Counted from the stretch's first letter, positions 22,232 through 33,600 are shown. The stretch is DNA of 64,000 nucleotides from Pseudoips prasinana (GCA_951640165.1 OX621252.1:31269934-31333933), one strand, 5' to 3'. The notes: a model not told the origin generated them from the sequence alone. Numbers and translations are program-made.

Positions 22232-22485
22232 CATCATCATCATCATATCAGCTGTTGGAAAAAGGCCACCTCAAAGATCTCCACAATGATTCGTCTTGTG
22301 TTACCAGCATCCAGCGACTTACAAGATCATCAGTCCATCTTGTTTGGAGCCTGTCTACGCTGCGTCTTCGGTTCGTGGTCGCCACTGGAGAACCTTTCTG
22401 CCCCAGCGGCCGTCGGTTCTACGAGCTATGTGCCTACTGCCCCTTTAGCTTGGCAATTCTTCTGGCTATGTTGGTTCGCCTGCAC
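22232..22485 (-). mobile_element. 5'-truncated RTE LINE copy
   Basis: 254 bp on the - strand, starting with the (CAT)n tail and ATATCAGCTG. It covers the ORF C-terminal region (CTGCGTCTTCGGTTCGTGG, GCCGTCGGTTCTACGAGC). CTACATTAGT is repeated at 22222-22231 and 22486-22495. It lies head-on to the + oriented fragment just to its left. Confidence 0.88.
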
Positions 22486-22689
22486 CTACATTAGTAAAGT
22501 AGTCATACTAAGTAGCATGAGGTACTTGCGTCAGCATTTCCCTCAATTAACATGGAAAAAGCGCTGGCTAAAAATATAACAACGAAGTGAACGAAAAAAA
22601 ATGAAAGCATTTCCGTACTTTTTATTGCTTTTCCTCCTGGTTTGATGAAATTCCTACAAAAATATCAGTAAAAGCATACCGCATTTGAA

Positions 22690-23870
22690 TAAAATAATAA
22701 AAGACACGGTACCCAACTAACCTCGTTCCCCTCTCTGACACACTTCCATAACTCGAACGTAACACACAAATGTTGTAATAACAGGACATTTCAGCATTCC
22801 AATTGAAATAAATTCGTTTCACTCACATTTATATTAAAAAATCCCGCCAAGTCGTAGTGCAAGACGGACGCGCGCCGAAGCTTGATTATTAAAATAAGTT
22901 ATTTATATCACTTACTTATATAAAAAAGCTCAACTACCAATATATAAATAAATCTATATGCATAATATTCTCGTCTCACAGTATTTGAGATAAAACTCCT
23001 ACGAAACTGCTTGACCGATTTTTATCCTGCATACGCTACGTCTTCCGGTTCGCTTAGCTATATAGCTTCATTGCTATTGTTAAAATTCTATTAATATTTT
23101 AAATCGCGTTTATAATATTGTTAGGATTTTAACAATAGTAATGAAGCTAAGTTTGTAAGTACGTATAGATGGATGGATGTTTGCTACTCTTTCAAGTAAA
23201 AACTACTGAATGGATTTTAATGAAACTTCACAATAGCTTATTCATCAGAAAAAGACACAGGCTACAATTTATAAAGATATTGTATGAATTTCCCAAAATA
23301 TGACGATAAGTGTCAAGTAAATAGAAAAAAATCTACCACCTGCGATTTATTCCGGTGTGCACTACCAAAACCTTATTAGTACGATGTGTTCCTCTAGGGA
23401 ACACATCGTACTAATATTGTAAATGCGAAAGTTTGTGAGTATGGATGCATGTTTGTTACTCTTTTACGCCAAAACTACTTATAGCGCAATGCTAGTAAAT
23501 AATAACATCTCAAAATCTAAAAAGGAATTAATTAATAATTGGCTAATCAATCAAAAATATAAAGTTAAATAAAATAAAAATATAAGTAATAAATATCTAA
23601 CATTAGGTACTCCAATAATTAATTTATTTTGCTGGCAAAATCTATGTTTTTTTTTTACTCTTGGCCCTATTTTATAAAATTCATCATAGACAACCACACA
23701 GCAGACACCGTACTTTATATTTAATTTAAAAAGACTCCATACCCGACTAACTTCATTATCCTCTTTGACACACTTCGTAACATAAAAATCTTGTAATAAC
23801 ACGACAGTTTCAACGTTCACATTGAAACGAAGTCATTTCGCTTGCATTTAATAAAAATAACACTTTTTTG
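22690..23870 (+). repeat. diverged direct repeat pair, about 150 bp
   Basis: 22690-22850 and 23735-23865 share, in order, ACCC(A/G)ACTAAC, CTGACACACTTC-like sequence, TTGTAATAACA, and CATTTCAGC or CAGTTTCAAC leading to a TTCGTTTCACTC-like end. About 1 kb separates them. It could be a repeat family or a local duplication. No coding content. Confidence 0.5.
22990..23480 (+). repeat. fragments of a lepidopteran-type dispersed repeat, with hairpins
   Basis: AAGTTTGTAAGTACGTATAG at about 23147 and AAAGTTTGTGAGTATGGATG at about 23428 start two partial copies of one repeat (TGTTTGCTACTCTTTCAAG versus TGTTTGTTACTCTTTTACG). A hairpin with arms CTTCATTGCTATTGTTAAAA and its complement spans about 23065-23146. 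A near-perfect palindrome (ATTAGTACGATGTGTTCC arms) spans 23375-23415. The element class is not identified. Confidence 0.5.
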
Positions 23871-24620
23871 AGCGAGCTTCAAAGGAAAGGGTTGGTGCTA
23901 AAGTAATCGAGTGTCATTACTCGACTATGAATAAATTACATAAGTTCCAAGCTCGCTTTGGGCGATGGTTCAAAGTTAGAGCGGTGGAGGTTTAGCGTAA
24001 ACATTTGCAGTTTAATGTTTTCAGTTCGTGTTAATATAGTTCTTGACAGTTTAGTACACAGCTAGTATCCAAACAGAGGTAGAAAGTACAATGTTAGAAT
24101 AAATAAATCTAATTTATTTTCAGAGTCCCCATAATCTATTGAAACAGATTTCCCGTAAGATAAATCGTTGATAATTGATACTTTAAACTATAGAAATATT
24201 GCCATTCAAACAATCACATATTGCCGTATATATAGTTTTTAAGCGGAACTTTTTTAAATCGCTGTTCCTGTTAATCTCTGTTCCTAATTAGTTTCGTCCA
24301 TCTATCGCATATCGCAATATATCGCCCAATATGGCGGCGCCCATGGTTCGCATCAGTTGATTCTTGGTATTTCTCGGTAGACAATTAAAACTCATCTTTA
24401 AGTCGGATATTTCGCGGTTTATTTGTCTGACTAGGTGTATCGTTGACCATCACGATCAAGTGTTAGTGATACAAATAAAATATATCACTTGCAGTTAAGG
24501 CTTGATCTTAATTGACGATTAGCGATGATGACCGTCTAAATAATTAAAATAATTATTTCAAACTGACAAAATAAAAGTCTAGTAAAACAACTACTTTAAA
24601 CATATTGATTTATTTAGAAA
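23870..24620. other. unassigned sequence
   Basis: No long frame and no repeat partner noticed. ATGGCGGCGCCCATGG at about 24330 is a local GC-rich spot of unknown meaning. Confidence 0.35.
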
Positions 24621-24624
24621 TATA

Positions 24625-24725
24625 TAAGTATTTTTATCAGTTGGCTGGTTGTCATAGAACAAGAATCTCTGCCTAGTAGAAGAGCAGTATGTTAGGTGTC
24701 CCATAACATTTATATATTTTATTTT
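24625..24725 (+). repeat. SINE-C 3' fragment
   Basis: TATTTTTATCAGTTGGCTGG, GTTGTCATAGAACAAG and GGTGTCCCATAACATT match the SINE-C body (best copy 55080-55290). The head is missing. Confidence 0.5.
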
Positions 24726-24903
24726 TGCAGAAGGAAATTAAAGATTAGAAACATCTCCTACTTTTTCACACGTATACGCGAAGAGTGAAGCAGATCTTTA
24801 ATAACCTTCAGAATTTTTTCATTTACCTCTTTTCCCATTTCCCAATGTAGCCTGTCCAGTACCCATCTCCATTTTGACTATTCCCCTGTCACGTCGCGGA
24901 AAT

Positions 24904-26784
24904 AATAATAATAATAATAATAAAATCTTTATTTCATAAAAATTGTACAAGTTACACATTTCCTGTGGACCCACACTAGGCAAGCCTGTATCGTGGAATC
25001 CGTGTTTGGATTTCCAGAGAAATTAAATAATAGTTTTATAAACTTAAAGCTATAAACTTAAATTACAGACTTAAAATATCTCAACTTCTACATAATATTC
25101 ACTTATATTAAAATGAAACAAATTACATGCAATTATATAATATAAAATAAGTATATATATAAATACGTATGATAAAATAGCTAATAATAATATAATAGAT
25201 AATAATGGATAATAATTATTAATCAAATGATTGTGCGCAATATCTGTTCAGTCTCTGAATAATTAAGACCAGCCAACCAGTGTGAGATGATTGGTTTAGC
25301 TCTTCGTACAGAAGATTCTTTAATGTCGCATTCTTTGACAACTTTGTTGTATATAAATGAGTTAACAAAAGGGCTAAAGCGCTTGACGAAAGCAGTATTT
25401 GCTCTTATGACGGGGGCTCTGTAGACTCTTCTTTTAGTTAATTCCCTGTATGCAACGGACGACACTATTTTTTTATGAGTTTGGAGACTTAATTTTAAAA
25501 TGTAAAGTTGTCGTACACTAAGAACTCCAGTCTCCCTGTAGAGTTTCACAGTGGGAAATCGGGATGGCTTTTTAAGCATGGTTTTCAAAACTGACCGTTG
25601 AGCCCTTTCAACTTGTATCAAAGTTGATTGAGCTGCACTGCCCCAACAAGAGATACAGTACGTCAAGAGCGATTGGCACAAAGCACAATAAACCTGACGT
25701 AGAATATCTGGAGTCGCTACGTCCCGCAAATTTCTCATGACGTTAATAATTTTCCGGATGCGACCTGATAGTATAGAAACATGCTCCTTGAAGTTTAGTT
25801 TTTCGTCAATTTCAATTCCCAAATAGCGTACGGTTTTAGCACGGTCAATACACTCACAACTGCAAGACGTATATATTTTACCACATGAATGGATCTTTAG
25901 TTGCGATGTTAAGGCTGGTGATGTAGCAGCTGTCTTGTGGAAGCATGTAAATTTAGTTTTCTTTACATTTAAAGTTAGTAAGTTTTGTTGTAACCACTGG
26001 GATACACTAGCCATGCCCTGCTCAGCTGCAGTGAAAACTTCAGCCCACGATTTACCGTGAAAGAGAGCCACTGTGTCGTCAGCGTAACATACAAGTTCAG
26101 ACTTAAATAGTGGGATTTTATGTATGTCATTCATATATAAAATGAAGAGAGTCGGCCCGAGTATGCTACCCTGTGGGACGCCGTATTGGACAAATTGTGC
26201 TGTGCTGACCTGGTCCCCAATACGCACCCTCTGCTGCCGGTCATACAAATAGCTTTCAAACCACTGCAGGGCGGTGCCCCTGATTCCAGCAGCTTCTACT
26301 TTTCTGAGTAGCAAAGGCACCGAAACCGTATCAAACGCCTTTGCCAGATCCAGGAACACCGCCAAGCAATGCTCTTTTTTGTTAATGAGCGACGCTACTA
26401 GCTCAGTAAGGAGTGATACAGCTTGTTCTGTAGATTTTCTCGGTCTAAAGCCGAATTGCCTGTTGGAGAGAAGACCTACTTTTGTGTCCAAATATTTTAC
26501 CAGCCGCAAGTTAACAAGTTTCTCCAGCATTTTTGAAAAGGAACTAAGCAAAGAGATTGGCCTATAGTTTTCTGGAAGGTTTTTAAGGCCAGACTTGTGT
26601 ATAGGTCGAACGTAGGCGCTCTTCCAGCAGTTTGGAAAGACGCCGGAAGAGAGGCTTAGATTATAAATAAATGTGAGGGGCTCCACGATTTGGTCTTTGA
26701 TCTGTTTAATAACACTGTTCTCCATACTGTCAGTTCCTGATGCTTTTCCATCCTGCAGTTGGGATATGAGACATCCAACCTAGA
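24904..26784 (-). mobile_element. non-LTR LINE, 5'-truncated, with open RT frame
   Basis: 1,881 bp on the - strand with an (ATT)n tail at 24904-24926. CGGAAAT is repeated at 24897-24903 and 26785-26791. The 3' untranslated part is about 320 bp and ends in a GAAATAAAGATTTTATT motif. The CR1/Jockey group is the best fit. It is not closely similar to the LINE at 18648 in its 3' end, so it is a different family. Confidence 0.88.
25223..26725 (-). CDS. LINE ORF2 C-terminal part: reverse transcriptase (partial)
   Basis: 500 codons are open from the first Met to a natural-looking stop. The frame continues upstream through QLQDGKASGTDS to the truncation point. RT motifs in order are YRPISLLSSFSKMLEKLV, RQFGFRPRKSTEQAV, VFLDLAKAFDTV (catalytic Asp), GVPQGSILGPTLF and LVCYADDTVALF (YADD at about 26080). 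A post-RT domain follows with LLTYCISCWGSAAQ. The endonuclease and ORF1 are absent because of 5' truncation. In an intact element the enzyme performs target-primed reverse transcription. Absence of stops over 500 codons suggests a young copy. Without the endonuclease it is not autonomous. Confidence 0.9.
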   Translation of the reverse strand: MENSVIKQIKDQIVEPLTFIYNLSLSSGVFPNCWKSAYVRPIHKSGLKNLPENYRPISLLSSFSKMLEKLVNLRLVKYLDTKVGLLSNRQFGFRPRKSTEQAVSLLTELVASLINKKEHCLAVFLDLAKAFDTVSVPLLLRKVEAAGIRGTALQWFESYLYDRQQRVRIGDQVSTAQFVQYGVPQGSILGPTLFILYMNDIHKIPLFKSELVCYADDTVALFHGKSWAEVFTAAEQGMASVSQWLQQNLLTLNVKKTKFTCFHKTAATSPALTSQLKIHSCGKIYTSCSCECIDRAKTVRYLGIEIDEKLNFKEHVSILSGRIRKIINVMRNLRDVATPDILRQVYCALCQSLLTYCISCWGSAAQSTLIQVERAQRSVLKTMLKKPSRFPTVKLYRETGVLSVRQLYILKLSLQTHKKIVSSVAYRELTKRRVYRAPVIRANTAFVKRFSPFVNSFIYNKVVKECDIKESSVRRAKPIISHWLAGLNYSETEQILRTII

Positions 26785-26791
26785 CGGAAAT

Positions 26792-28002
26792 TATCATGGT
26801 GTTGCCGTTTTTCGTTCCCGTTCCCGTGAGAACATTTCTTTCGCTTAAATCTCATCGAACTCGCCGCTCCGATCCTGGACCAACACCGAGTAAATTTCGT
26901 TATTATATCACATTTGTACTCCACCCGAGTTGCGTTAAAATTGTGAGGCCTCCGGCAAATTCACCCTGTAAGGTGTAGCTTTTGGTTTTAAAATTATTAT
27001 TAAAGGGTTAATGCGGGGGTTATTCATACCATTTTGTTCTAACACCGGTTTTTACAAAAAGGTCGTACCTTTCAAGGTAGGATTTCGAGCGCTATAAAGG
27101 TTGGTCGTGGGTAGAATTCCGATGTGCTTTAAGATGGATCATCAAAGAGTCTTGTTTCGTGGATGTTTTTGTTCAAGGCGTCCCTATTGTGAAGAGTTTA
27201 TTGGCTGATACTAAAGGTGTGCAGTAAATGAGTGGAGACCGTAAAAATGTAGTTTGCCTTTCGCTTTTTTGTTGATTTGTGAGTGCTGGAATGGGAAGCT
27301 TTCGCATTTTATGAGGAAGTTGTTACTGGATTGGCATTTTGTGTGTGCTTGGATTCTACTTTATTCGAATGAATCCTAATTTGAACTCATATATGAAGTG
27401 CAGAGCCGTGAAGATTCTCGATTTAGCTAACTCATATTTTTGACACAGAGTGCATTATTGCATAATTTTGGTAGTCGTTATATATTGAAGTGCCTTAGCC
27501 ACTGACTTGGCTGTATCATCGCTATTAACTTTATTCTGTAGTATCGATGTACACAGAACGTTAATTTTTGCCATCCTTTTTTATTCCTTTATAATTTCTA
27601 TACCCACTCCAAATACTTCAGAATCCTTTCATGAAAATTAGTTCGAAACAAAAACCTTGACGCTTATTTCCAATTCATCAAGCATTTGCGATAGCTGCCG
27701 AGAACAACCTCCTGAACGCACAGTGACCACCATTGCCCTCTGTGACTATAATTTAAACTACAATGGCAAGTTAGGCTCCACCAGTTGGACCTAATATCTA
27801 ACACAATTTGCAAATTGGGTTAGTCTTAAGGTTAAGTACCTTAGGAGTGAATAAGATGTATTCACAATACAACTACAAACCGCAGGTCGACACGTTAGTC
27901 AAAGCGGGGACTATCCAATAGCTCCACTGCTATCTGCCCTTAGTTCCCATATTGATTTGTTAACACTTACATTAGATCCCAATTGCAACTATCATAGACA
28001 GT
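26792..28002. other. unassigned sequence
   Basis: 1.2 kb without a recognised repeat or coding frame above 65 codons. Around 26810-26960 it is GC-richer. This is among the better candidates in the window for single-copy DNA. Confidence 0.4.
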
Positions 28003-28260
28003 TGTGTCGCTGACGGCATAGAATATCGCCACCCCATAATATCCCATGGAAAGCGTAGAAGTTGACCTGAGGGAATATATATCAGAGAAAACGCAGCAGT
28101 GTCTCTCTGTTTACTATGACTATCATACTGGGATCGCCTACCCATCTGCCAAGCATTTTATGGTATCCCTCCAAATGATGGACACAACTCTATTGTGGAA
28201 ATTTTATGGGAAGACCTTTTGTCGAGCATCATCTGGCACAAACATAATTGTCACAGTGCA
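28003..28260 (+). repeat. mini-RTE 5' leader fragment
   Basis: It starts AGTTGTGTCGCTGACGGC and runs through ATCGCCACCCCATAATATCC, GAAGTTGACCTGAGGGAATA and TGGGATCGCCTACCCATCTG. This matches the reverse complement of the RTE 5' leader (58500-58684) and of the mini-RTE at 207-529. A 75-codon frame here is untranslated leader, not a gene. Confidence 0.6.
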
Positions 28261-28404
28261 AGACAAAATTTGATGTTGTTCGCAGTTGATAGTCTATTTT
28301 CTTGGAATGTAGGTACTAAAGCAATCGAAAAAATATAAAAAAAAAATTAATATATAATTTTATTTAATTTTTATAATAGTGTACTGTAACAGACACAATA
28401 ATTA

Positions 28405-28572
28405 TTAAAAGACTTAATGAATACAGTCAAAATACACATACAACTATGTATGTACATACAGGTATGTACAATCAAAATTACATACAACTCCTACATACCT
28501 TATGTTATTAGGATAGCATATATATTAGGAGTTGTATGTATATTTTGACTGTATTCATAAAGTCTTAAAATT
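28405..28572. repeat. long inverted repeat (hairpin or MITE)
   Basis: AAGACTTAATGAATACAGTC at about 28407 pairs with GACTGTATTCATAAAGTCTT at about 28546-28566. The arms extend about 37 bp with a few mismatches. The loop is rich in TACATACA steps. Confidence 0.65.
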
Positions 28573-29006
28573 GTTGTTCCTGTTTCAGAAAACTATAATT
28601 CTAAAATTAAGTTTGTACAGTAAGTAGAGGTTTAGGTTCCACAGTTATTCAACATGAAACGACGTAATTGCACACGAACATAACCTCATGCGAAATCTAG
28701 TTACTTAGTTGCTGATTGTACCGATTATGTTTCAGATTGCAGTTATCGCCAGATGTTTGATTGCATACCGGTTTGATATATTGAACCGTTTAGTCGTTTT
28801 ATGGTATAATAAGTTTGGAATATAGAATTTGGTAATTTTTGTGTGAATAATTGATTGCATTCCCTTTAACAAACCACATGTTAGATAAATAACGCAAAAC
28901 GTAAAAATTTCTTGATCAGAATAGTTGTAAGATAATAAATAAATTTATTCTTTCCCTAAACCAAATCCATTACATTTACAGATTATTTAAATTATTGGTA
29001 AATAAT

Positions 29007-29109
29007 GGAAACAGCTGGATGCGAATAGCGCAAGACCGGCAATTGTGGAGATCTTTGGGGGAGGCCTTTGTCCAGCAGTGGACGTCTTTCGGCTGATATG
29101 ATGATGATG
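29007..29109 (+). mobile_element. very short RTE LINE copy
   Basis: 103 bp comprising the last ORF codons (WMRIAQDRQLWRSLGEAFVQ in frame) and the (ATG)n tail. ATTGGTAAATAAT is repeated at 28994-29006 and 29110-29122. It is almost identical to the 3' end of the RTE at 55513 and therefore recent. Confidence 0.92.
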
Positions 29110-29332
29110 ATGATTGGTAAATAATATTTAAACTAAATCTTACGTTCCAAATTTAATGTTTACAAATTGAAACCCAGTTCCTTTCTAGAAATTGTTTACT
29201 AAAAGTGAATTTATATTCAATGTATCCCACTTTTGCGCTTGTATGGGTATGTGTTTGGATTACGTTAAAATTAAAATAAATCCTGAAATATGGAATTTCC
29301 ATTTTCCTACTTGCATTATATTGCAATTTATC

Positions 29333-29605
29333 GGCGGTCACCGTAGCCTAGTTGGTAGTGCTCCTGCCTACGTCCTGGGTTCGAATCCCAGTAAGTGCAA
29401 ATATTTGTGTGATGAGCACGAATATTTGTTTCTGAGTCATGTATGTTTTCTATGTATTTAAGTATTTATCTATATAATAAGTACTATCTATATAAGTATG
29501 TATATCGTCGCCTGGTACCCATAGTACAAGTTTTGCTTAGTTTGGAGCTAGGATGATCTGTGTGACATTGTCCCTAGATATTATAATTATTATTTATTAT
29601 TTATA
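29333..29605 (+). repeat. SINE-A with short A-B box spacing
   Basis: Complete from GGTCACCGTAGCCTAGTTGG to the TAATTATTATTTATT tail. Between CTGCCTACG and TCCTGGGTTCGAATCCC it lacks the AAGCTGGTGG found in other copies, so the promoter boxes are 10 bp closer. Confidence 0.9.
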
Positions 29606-29642
29606 TGCAGGTAAACTAGCAATCCATCTCCGCTTCGCACGG

Positions 29643-29798
29643 AGGACGTTTATTCATATTTTAATGTTACAAAATTAGTTAGGAGTAAATTTAGAATTTT
29701 TGGGAATTTCTTGTATAGTTAGGACGTTTATTCATATTTTAATGTGACAACATTAGTTAGGAGTAAATTTAGATTTTTTTGTGAATTTCTTGTATAGT
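29643..29798 (+). repeat. 78-bp tandem duplication
   Basis: AGGACGTTTATTCATATTTT begins at 29643 and again at 29721. The two units continue through TTAGTTAGGAGTAAATTTAG to TTTCTTGTATAGTT with few differences. Its equal length to the 78-bp array in the LTR element is a coincidence, since the sequences are unrelated. Confidence 0.85.
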
Positions 29799-29799
29799 T

Positions 29800-30750
29800 A
29801 AAATAGTTGGTGTGTCTCATGTAGTGGTTCGACATAGAGTGTTACACACTTAGATTTTTGAGAGTTCTTAATTTATTCAATTTTTTTTGGTGCTATCAAT
29901 ATATTAAATTATGATGAATTATAATTATTTATGTACTGATGAATTATAATTATTTATGTATGAAATTAATTTTGTTACAATCTAGAATTATTATAAAACA
30001 ATATTTAAAAAGCTTGTGTTACTCATGGGTAGTGTAAATTTATATAGCCAAAAGTATTTTTTAAATCGGTATAGGTGTTTTTGAGTTTATCCATTACAAA
30101 TAGAAAACAAAATTTTCTTTTCAAATATCTCTAGATAATATTAGTGTTCACGCTGCAACACAGTCGTGAAGAAAGATCCCAAAGAAACTGTAAACTAACC
30201 GCTTGGAACTTCGCAGATCTAAACCAGGCAGCTTTTACAACGATATTAAACGAATCGTTGACGTCCGACATTATTATTGTCAAACTTCCTTTTTTCATTA
30301 TTATAATTTTTCAATTGACTAGTTGGGCTGGGTTTTCTTCATATCCACAAACTGGTCCCAACAAATATTTGCTTACATTTTATTTTTCTTTAATTCAAAA
30401 ATATTTAATTCATGGACATAAAATTTCAAACCCCAAATATGAACGATTCCAGCATAACCACCAACCGACTCGAGCAGCCTCGTCCTCTATAGACACCGTC
30501 GGTCTCTAATTATTAATACTTAAAACTTTTTATAGTTATTAAGATTCTGAGCAACTAATAGGAAGGATGTTTAACGCTGCTTATAGCAAAAAGATATCTA
30601 ACTTTTCGATCAGTTGCTTGCATTCTTAACTTTCAGATTATAAAGTCTTGAAATATAAAATCTAATTAAAACGAAGTTCTTTATACACTTTTAAACTTAT
30701 CGTATCATAATTATATATGAACATTGTTAACAGGTATTAACGCGACTAAC
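29800..30750. other. unassigned sequence
   Basis: AT-rich. A 121-codon + frame (30144-30509) has low-complexity composition and no recognised domain, so I do not call a gene. Confidence 0.35.
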
Positions 30751-31160
30751 CTTGTTGTTATTTTCCCGACGTTTCGACCAAGTTGCATTGATCGTGGTCA
30801 CGGGATGACTGGCGCAGCGGTGTTTCTCCGCTACTGAGGGCATGGAGTATTTACTACCCTCACTGATCTTTTGTCAAAATGTTAAGGCCGGTTACACACT
30901 GCACTAACGGAGTCCACATTTTGACCGACTGTACATATCGCGGTGTTAAATGTTTAATCACTGGATTCCATGACGCCGATAATTTGAAAGCATCCTCCCG
31001 ATTGAATTTTTTGTATTTCTTAAGTTCTTTCTTAGGTGACACATGTAATTCGTTCCTGATCGTACACATCCTGGGTGGCTGAAGCGACCTTCTTCAAATA
31101 TGTGGTAGTAACCATACTTGTCAGTCCATATATCTGAATATATAAAAATAAGACACGCCA
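30751..31160. repeat. dispersed repeat with TTTCCCGACGTTTCGACC
   Basis: TTTTCCCGACGTTTCGACCA followed by GTGGTCACGGGATGACTGG is a pattern I recognise from lepidopteran genomes. Overlapping broken frames on the - strand (30860-31161) may be a decayed protein part of the same element. Class unknown. Confidence 0.4.
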
Positions 31161-31268
31161 CGGTGTAATAAACACCGAAACAGCAAATGTAACTTTGAAA
31201 TCAATGTATAGACATTTGTTTAAATACACTCAGCTCAATATTTGCAAATATCATTCACCGTCCAGACC

Positions 31269-31594
31269 GTTTTTCTTTTGATAACGCAGGGGGAATGCCT
31301 AACCATCCACATGTACCAGGTGGATGCGCATGCCATCCGCAAAAAGTGTCTGCGGGTGGGTATGTCGGACTTGCACCAACTAATCCTAACCTGCCGTGGA
31401 CATGTCTTGGCGCCTAATGTGCCCCCCTTTTGCGCCGTGTCCCTGATGGTTGGGACACGCACCGTGACAGCAGTAAAGAAGACACTTTACATACTGCCAC
31501 CGCAGCCCCGAGGGGAAGCTAACGGCTGCGGGAGCGGAATCGAGAGCGAGCGGGATCGGCTCGCTCCCGATCCCGTTCAGCGGCCTCCTTCTCG
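31269..31594 (-). mobile_element. R1-like LINE, 3' end fragment
   Basis: 326 bp in - orientation with a T-rich start (GTTTTTCTTTTGATAACG). CCGTCCAGACC is repeated at 31258-31268 and 31595-31605. It shares CGGGTGGGTATGTCGGACTT and CAGCCCCGAGG with 16370-16954. Compared with that copy it lacks an internal stretch between TTGCGCCGTGTCCCTGATGG and ACAGCAGTAAAGAAGACAC. Confidence 0.85.
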
Positions 31595-31815
31595 CCGTCC
31601 AGACCTAGATTATTAACTGGACAAAGTGTGTTGAAAATAAGTCCCCCAAATGCAATAAAAGTACAATTATAAAGTGAATGTAAACATCTATCAGAAGCAT
31701 ATACTGAACCCCATAACACAAGATTGTGCATCTGTGCCATACCTACTTTTAACCGTTAAATATATATATGTTTTCTTTTTTACAGGTATGTGACCATTGC
31801 AGCATACATACATTA

Positions 31816-32005
31816 AGGGCTCCCGCACACGAGCCATTTGCCACAACGACAAAACGCCGCCACTGGCATATTTCCTGTAGTTTTGTACATTTTGTATGGA
31901 CTCGTTGCACACGGTTGACGCCGGTAGCCGCCACACTCTTCTAATCGTCGCTTCTCGTGGCGGCGTTTGTGGCTGTGGCCCGTGGCTCGTGTGCGGCGAC
32001 ACTTA
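31816..32005. mobile_element. MITE with CCGCACACGAGCCA ends
   Basis: The left end CTCCCGCACACGAGCCA pairs with the right end TGGCTCGTGTGCGGCG. The interior is GC-rich with two further GGCGGCGTTT-type inverted motifs. No coding capacity. About 190 bp. Confidence 0.7.
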
Positions 32006-32059
32006 CCAGAATCTACACAACGTATTATGTAAGTTTTTTGTATTTATTAAAACACATTT

Positions 32060-32225
32060 AGATCAGTTGCTGTGTGGCTGATGGCATATCGCCACCCCAT
32101 CTCGTCCCTTGGGGGCGTAAAAGTCGTCCCGATGGGAATATCTACCAGGAAACGAGCAGCACCGTCTCTCTTCCTACTATGACCATCATACTGGGATCGC
32201 TAACTCGTCTGCCAATAACCACTGT
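32060..32225 (+). repeat. mini-RTE 5' leader fragment
   Basis: GCTGTGTGGCTGATGGCATA, ATCGCCACCCCATCTCGTCC, AAAGTCGTCCCGATGGGAAT and TGGGATCGCTAACTCGTCTG match the RTE leader in + orientation. The 3' RTE end is not seen. Confidence 0.6.
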
Positions 32226-32289
32226 AATAACCATGTACCAAGGTTCTTCTCTAGGATTAACGCGAGCAAAGCTACGGTTAGAAAGCTGG

Positions 32290-33600
32290 TATTGTACAGC
32301 AATACTTACTCATCGTAGGAGTCGTTATCCTAGTGTCAGAATTATTATTAGGAATAATAATAATTATTATTAGGCCTCGGACATGGCTTAAGGACTGTTG
32401 CGTAATGACTACAACCGGATTATCGCGAAAGTAAACTGCAGCTTATGGAATTGTATGGTCCCGCGCGCACAGCGACAGAAAATCGCACACTATTTCTTAT
32501 TTATTTTGTTTTATTTGGCTGATGGTGACCGACAGTCTTTCTTCAGCTGAGATTGCATTTCGCCATCTAGTATTTTTGTATTCAATATACTTACTTACTT
32601 ATCGTAAGAGCAGTGGTTACTCTAGTCTCAGAGTTGTTTCAGCCGCCCATTAGGCCTCTGACATGGCTCACCGACTGTTGCCTAATGATTACAACCGGGA
32701 TCGACAGCTTAACCGTCCCTCCAAAATACGGAGACTCTCAGAAATTCATCCACTTTGGCGGTTCCCCATCTATGGACTATTTGCAAGCCTAGTTGCTTAA
32801 CCTTACCAATCACTTACGGATCGGTGAGAGCATCTGGATATGACACCAATATTACAGTAAAATTCAATCACACAGAATAACCAATAAACAACTCCCTTTT
32901 CCTATATAATATATTTGTTATAGCACTCAGCCCGCAAGTTAGATAAGGCACGAAGTCCAATAACCAGAAATATCGAATAAAAATATCAGATCTTAGATTA
33001 TATGCCTATTATAGCAATGCTATAGGCGCTCACAGCCTGGTGTATTTAGCGGTCCGTAATAAATCAGTGAGTTATGCACCCAGACTCACGTTTAACCTGC
33101 CTAGCATAGATAGGTGACCGCGTAAGTGGTTTCATTGTTTAATCTCCATGTTTCGGGCTATGTTGAAGTCATTTAGCCATGTCAGAGGCTTGCTCTAGGC
33201 TACAGCTTAAACAACTTTGCTTCACTTAAGTGACCACACGATAAAGAGAGAAAAAGAAACACTCCGGCCATTTCCAACGACATTTTCACAACAGTTACGA
33301 AAATATGTTCTTTCCATTTCGCTAATTGCTTAAAGCCCTCTGCTAGCCGGGCCATCTGAATTTAAGCAAAAGCAATAATTTTTATCCTATGAGTACTGGT
33401 TATCTTGTGTCAGAATTGTACAAGCCGGTAGGCCTCTGACATGGCTTAAGGACTAGGACCGGCACCGACACCTTAACGTGTGCTCCGAAGCTCGGAGACA
33501 CTCAGAAATTAAACCGCTTTTACGGTCACCCATCTTTAGACTTACTACTTTACCTTGTCTATCACTTACATACGGGTGAGTGCAACTCACGATAAGTGGT
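32290..33600. repeat. cluster of four family F copies in both orientations
   Basis: Minus-oriented parts lie at about 32290-32400 (GCCTCGGACATGGCTTAAGG), 32600-32830 (GCCTCTGACATGGCTCACCG, AGACTCTCAGAAATT) and 33395-33600 (GCCTCTGACATGGCTTAAGG, GAGACACTCAGAAATTAAAC). A + oriented part lies at about 33030-33240 (AGCCATGTCAGAGGCTTGC). The well-preserved reference copy is 48310-48560. Confidence 0.6.

Noticed and set aside
22230..22260. Simple (CAT)n microsatellite
   Set aside because: It is the 3' tail of an RTE copy, shown by the adjoining RTE coding sequence and the target duplication.
23375..23415. Bacterial-style terminator hairpin
   Set aside because: The context is an insect genome full of MITEs, and a palindrome without any adjoining gene has no terminator role.
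24904..24926. SINE-A sharing its tail with the LINE at 24904 as its driver
   Set aside because: Both tails are ATT-rich, but the sequences just upstream of the tails do not match, so a partnership is not supported.
28046..28273. 75-codon + frame
   Set aside because: It lies entirely in sequence homologous to the untranslated leader of the RTE LINE.
29643..29798. Relationship between this 78-bp duplication and the 78-bp array in the LTR element
   Set aside because: Equal unit length but no sequence similarity.
30144..30509. 121-codon + frame
   Set aside because: Low-complexity composition with a chance hydrophobic run, no recognised domain and no neighbouring exon signal.
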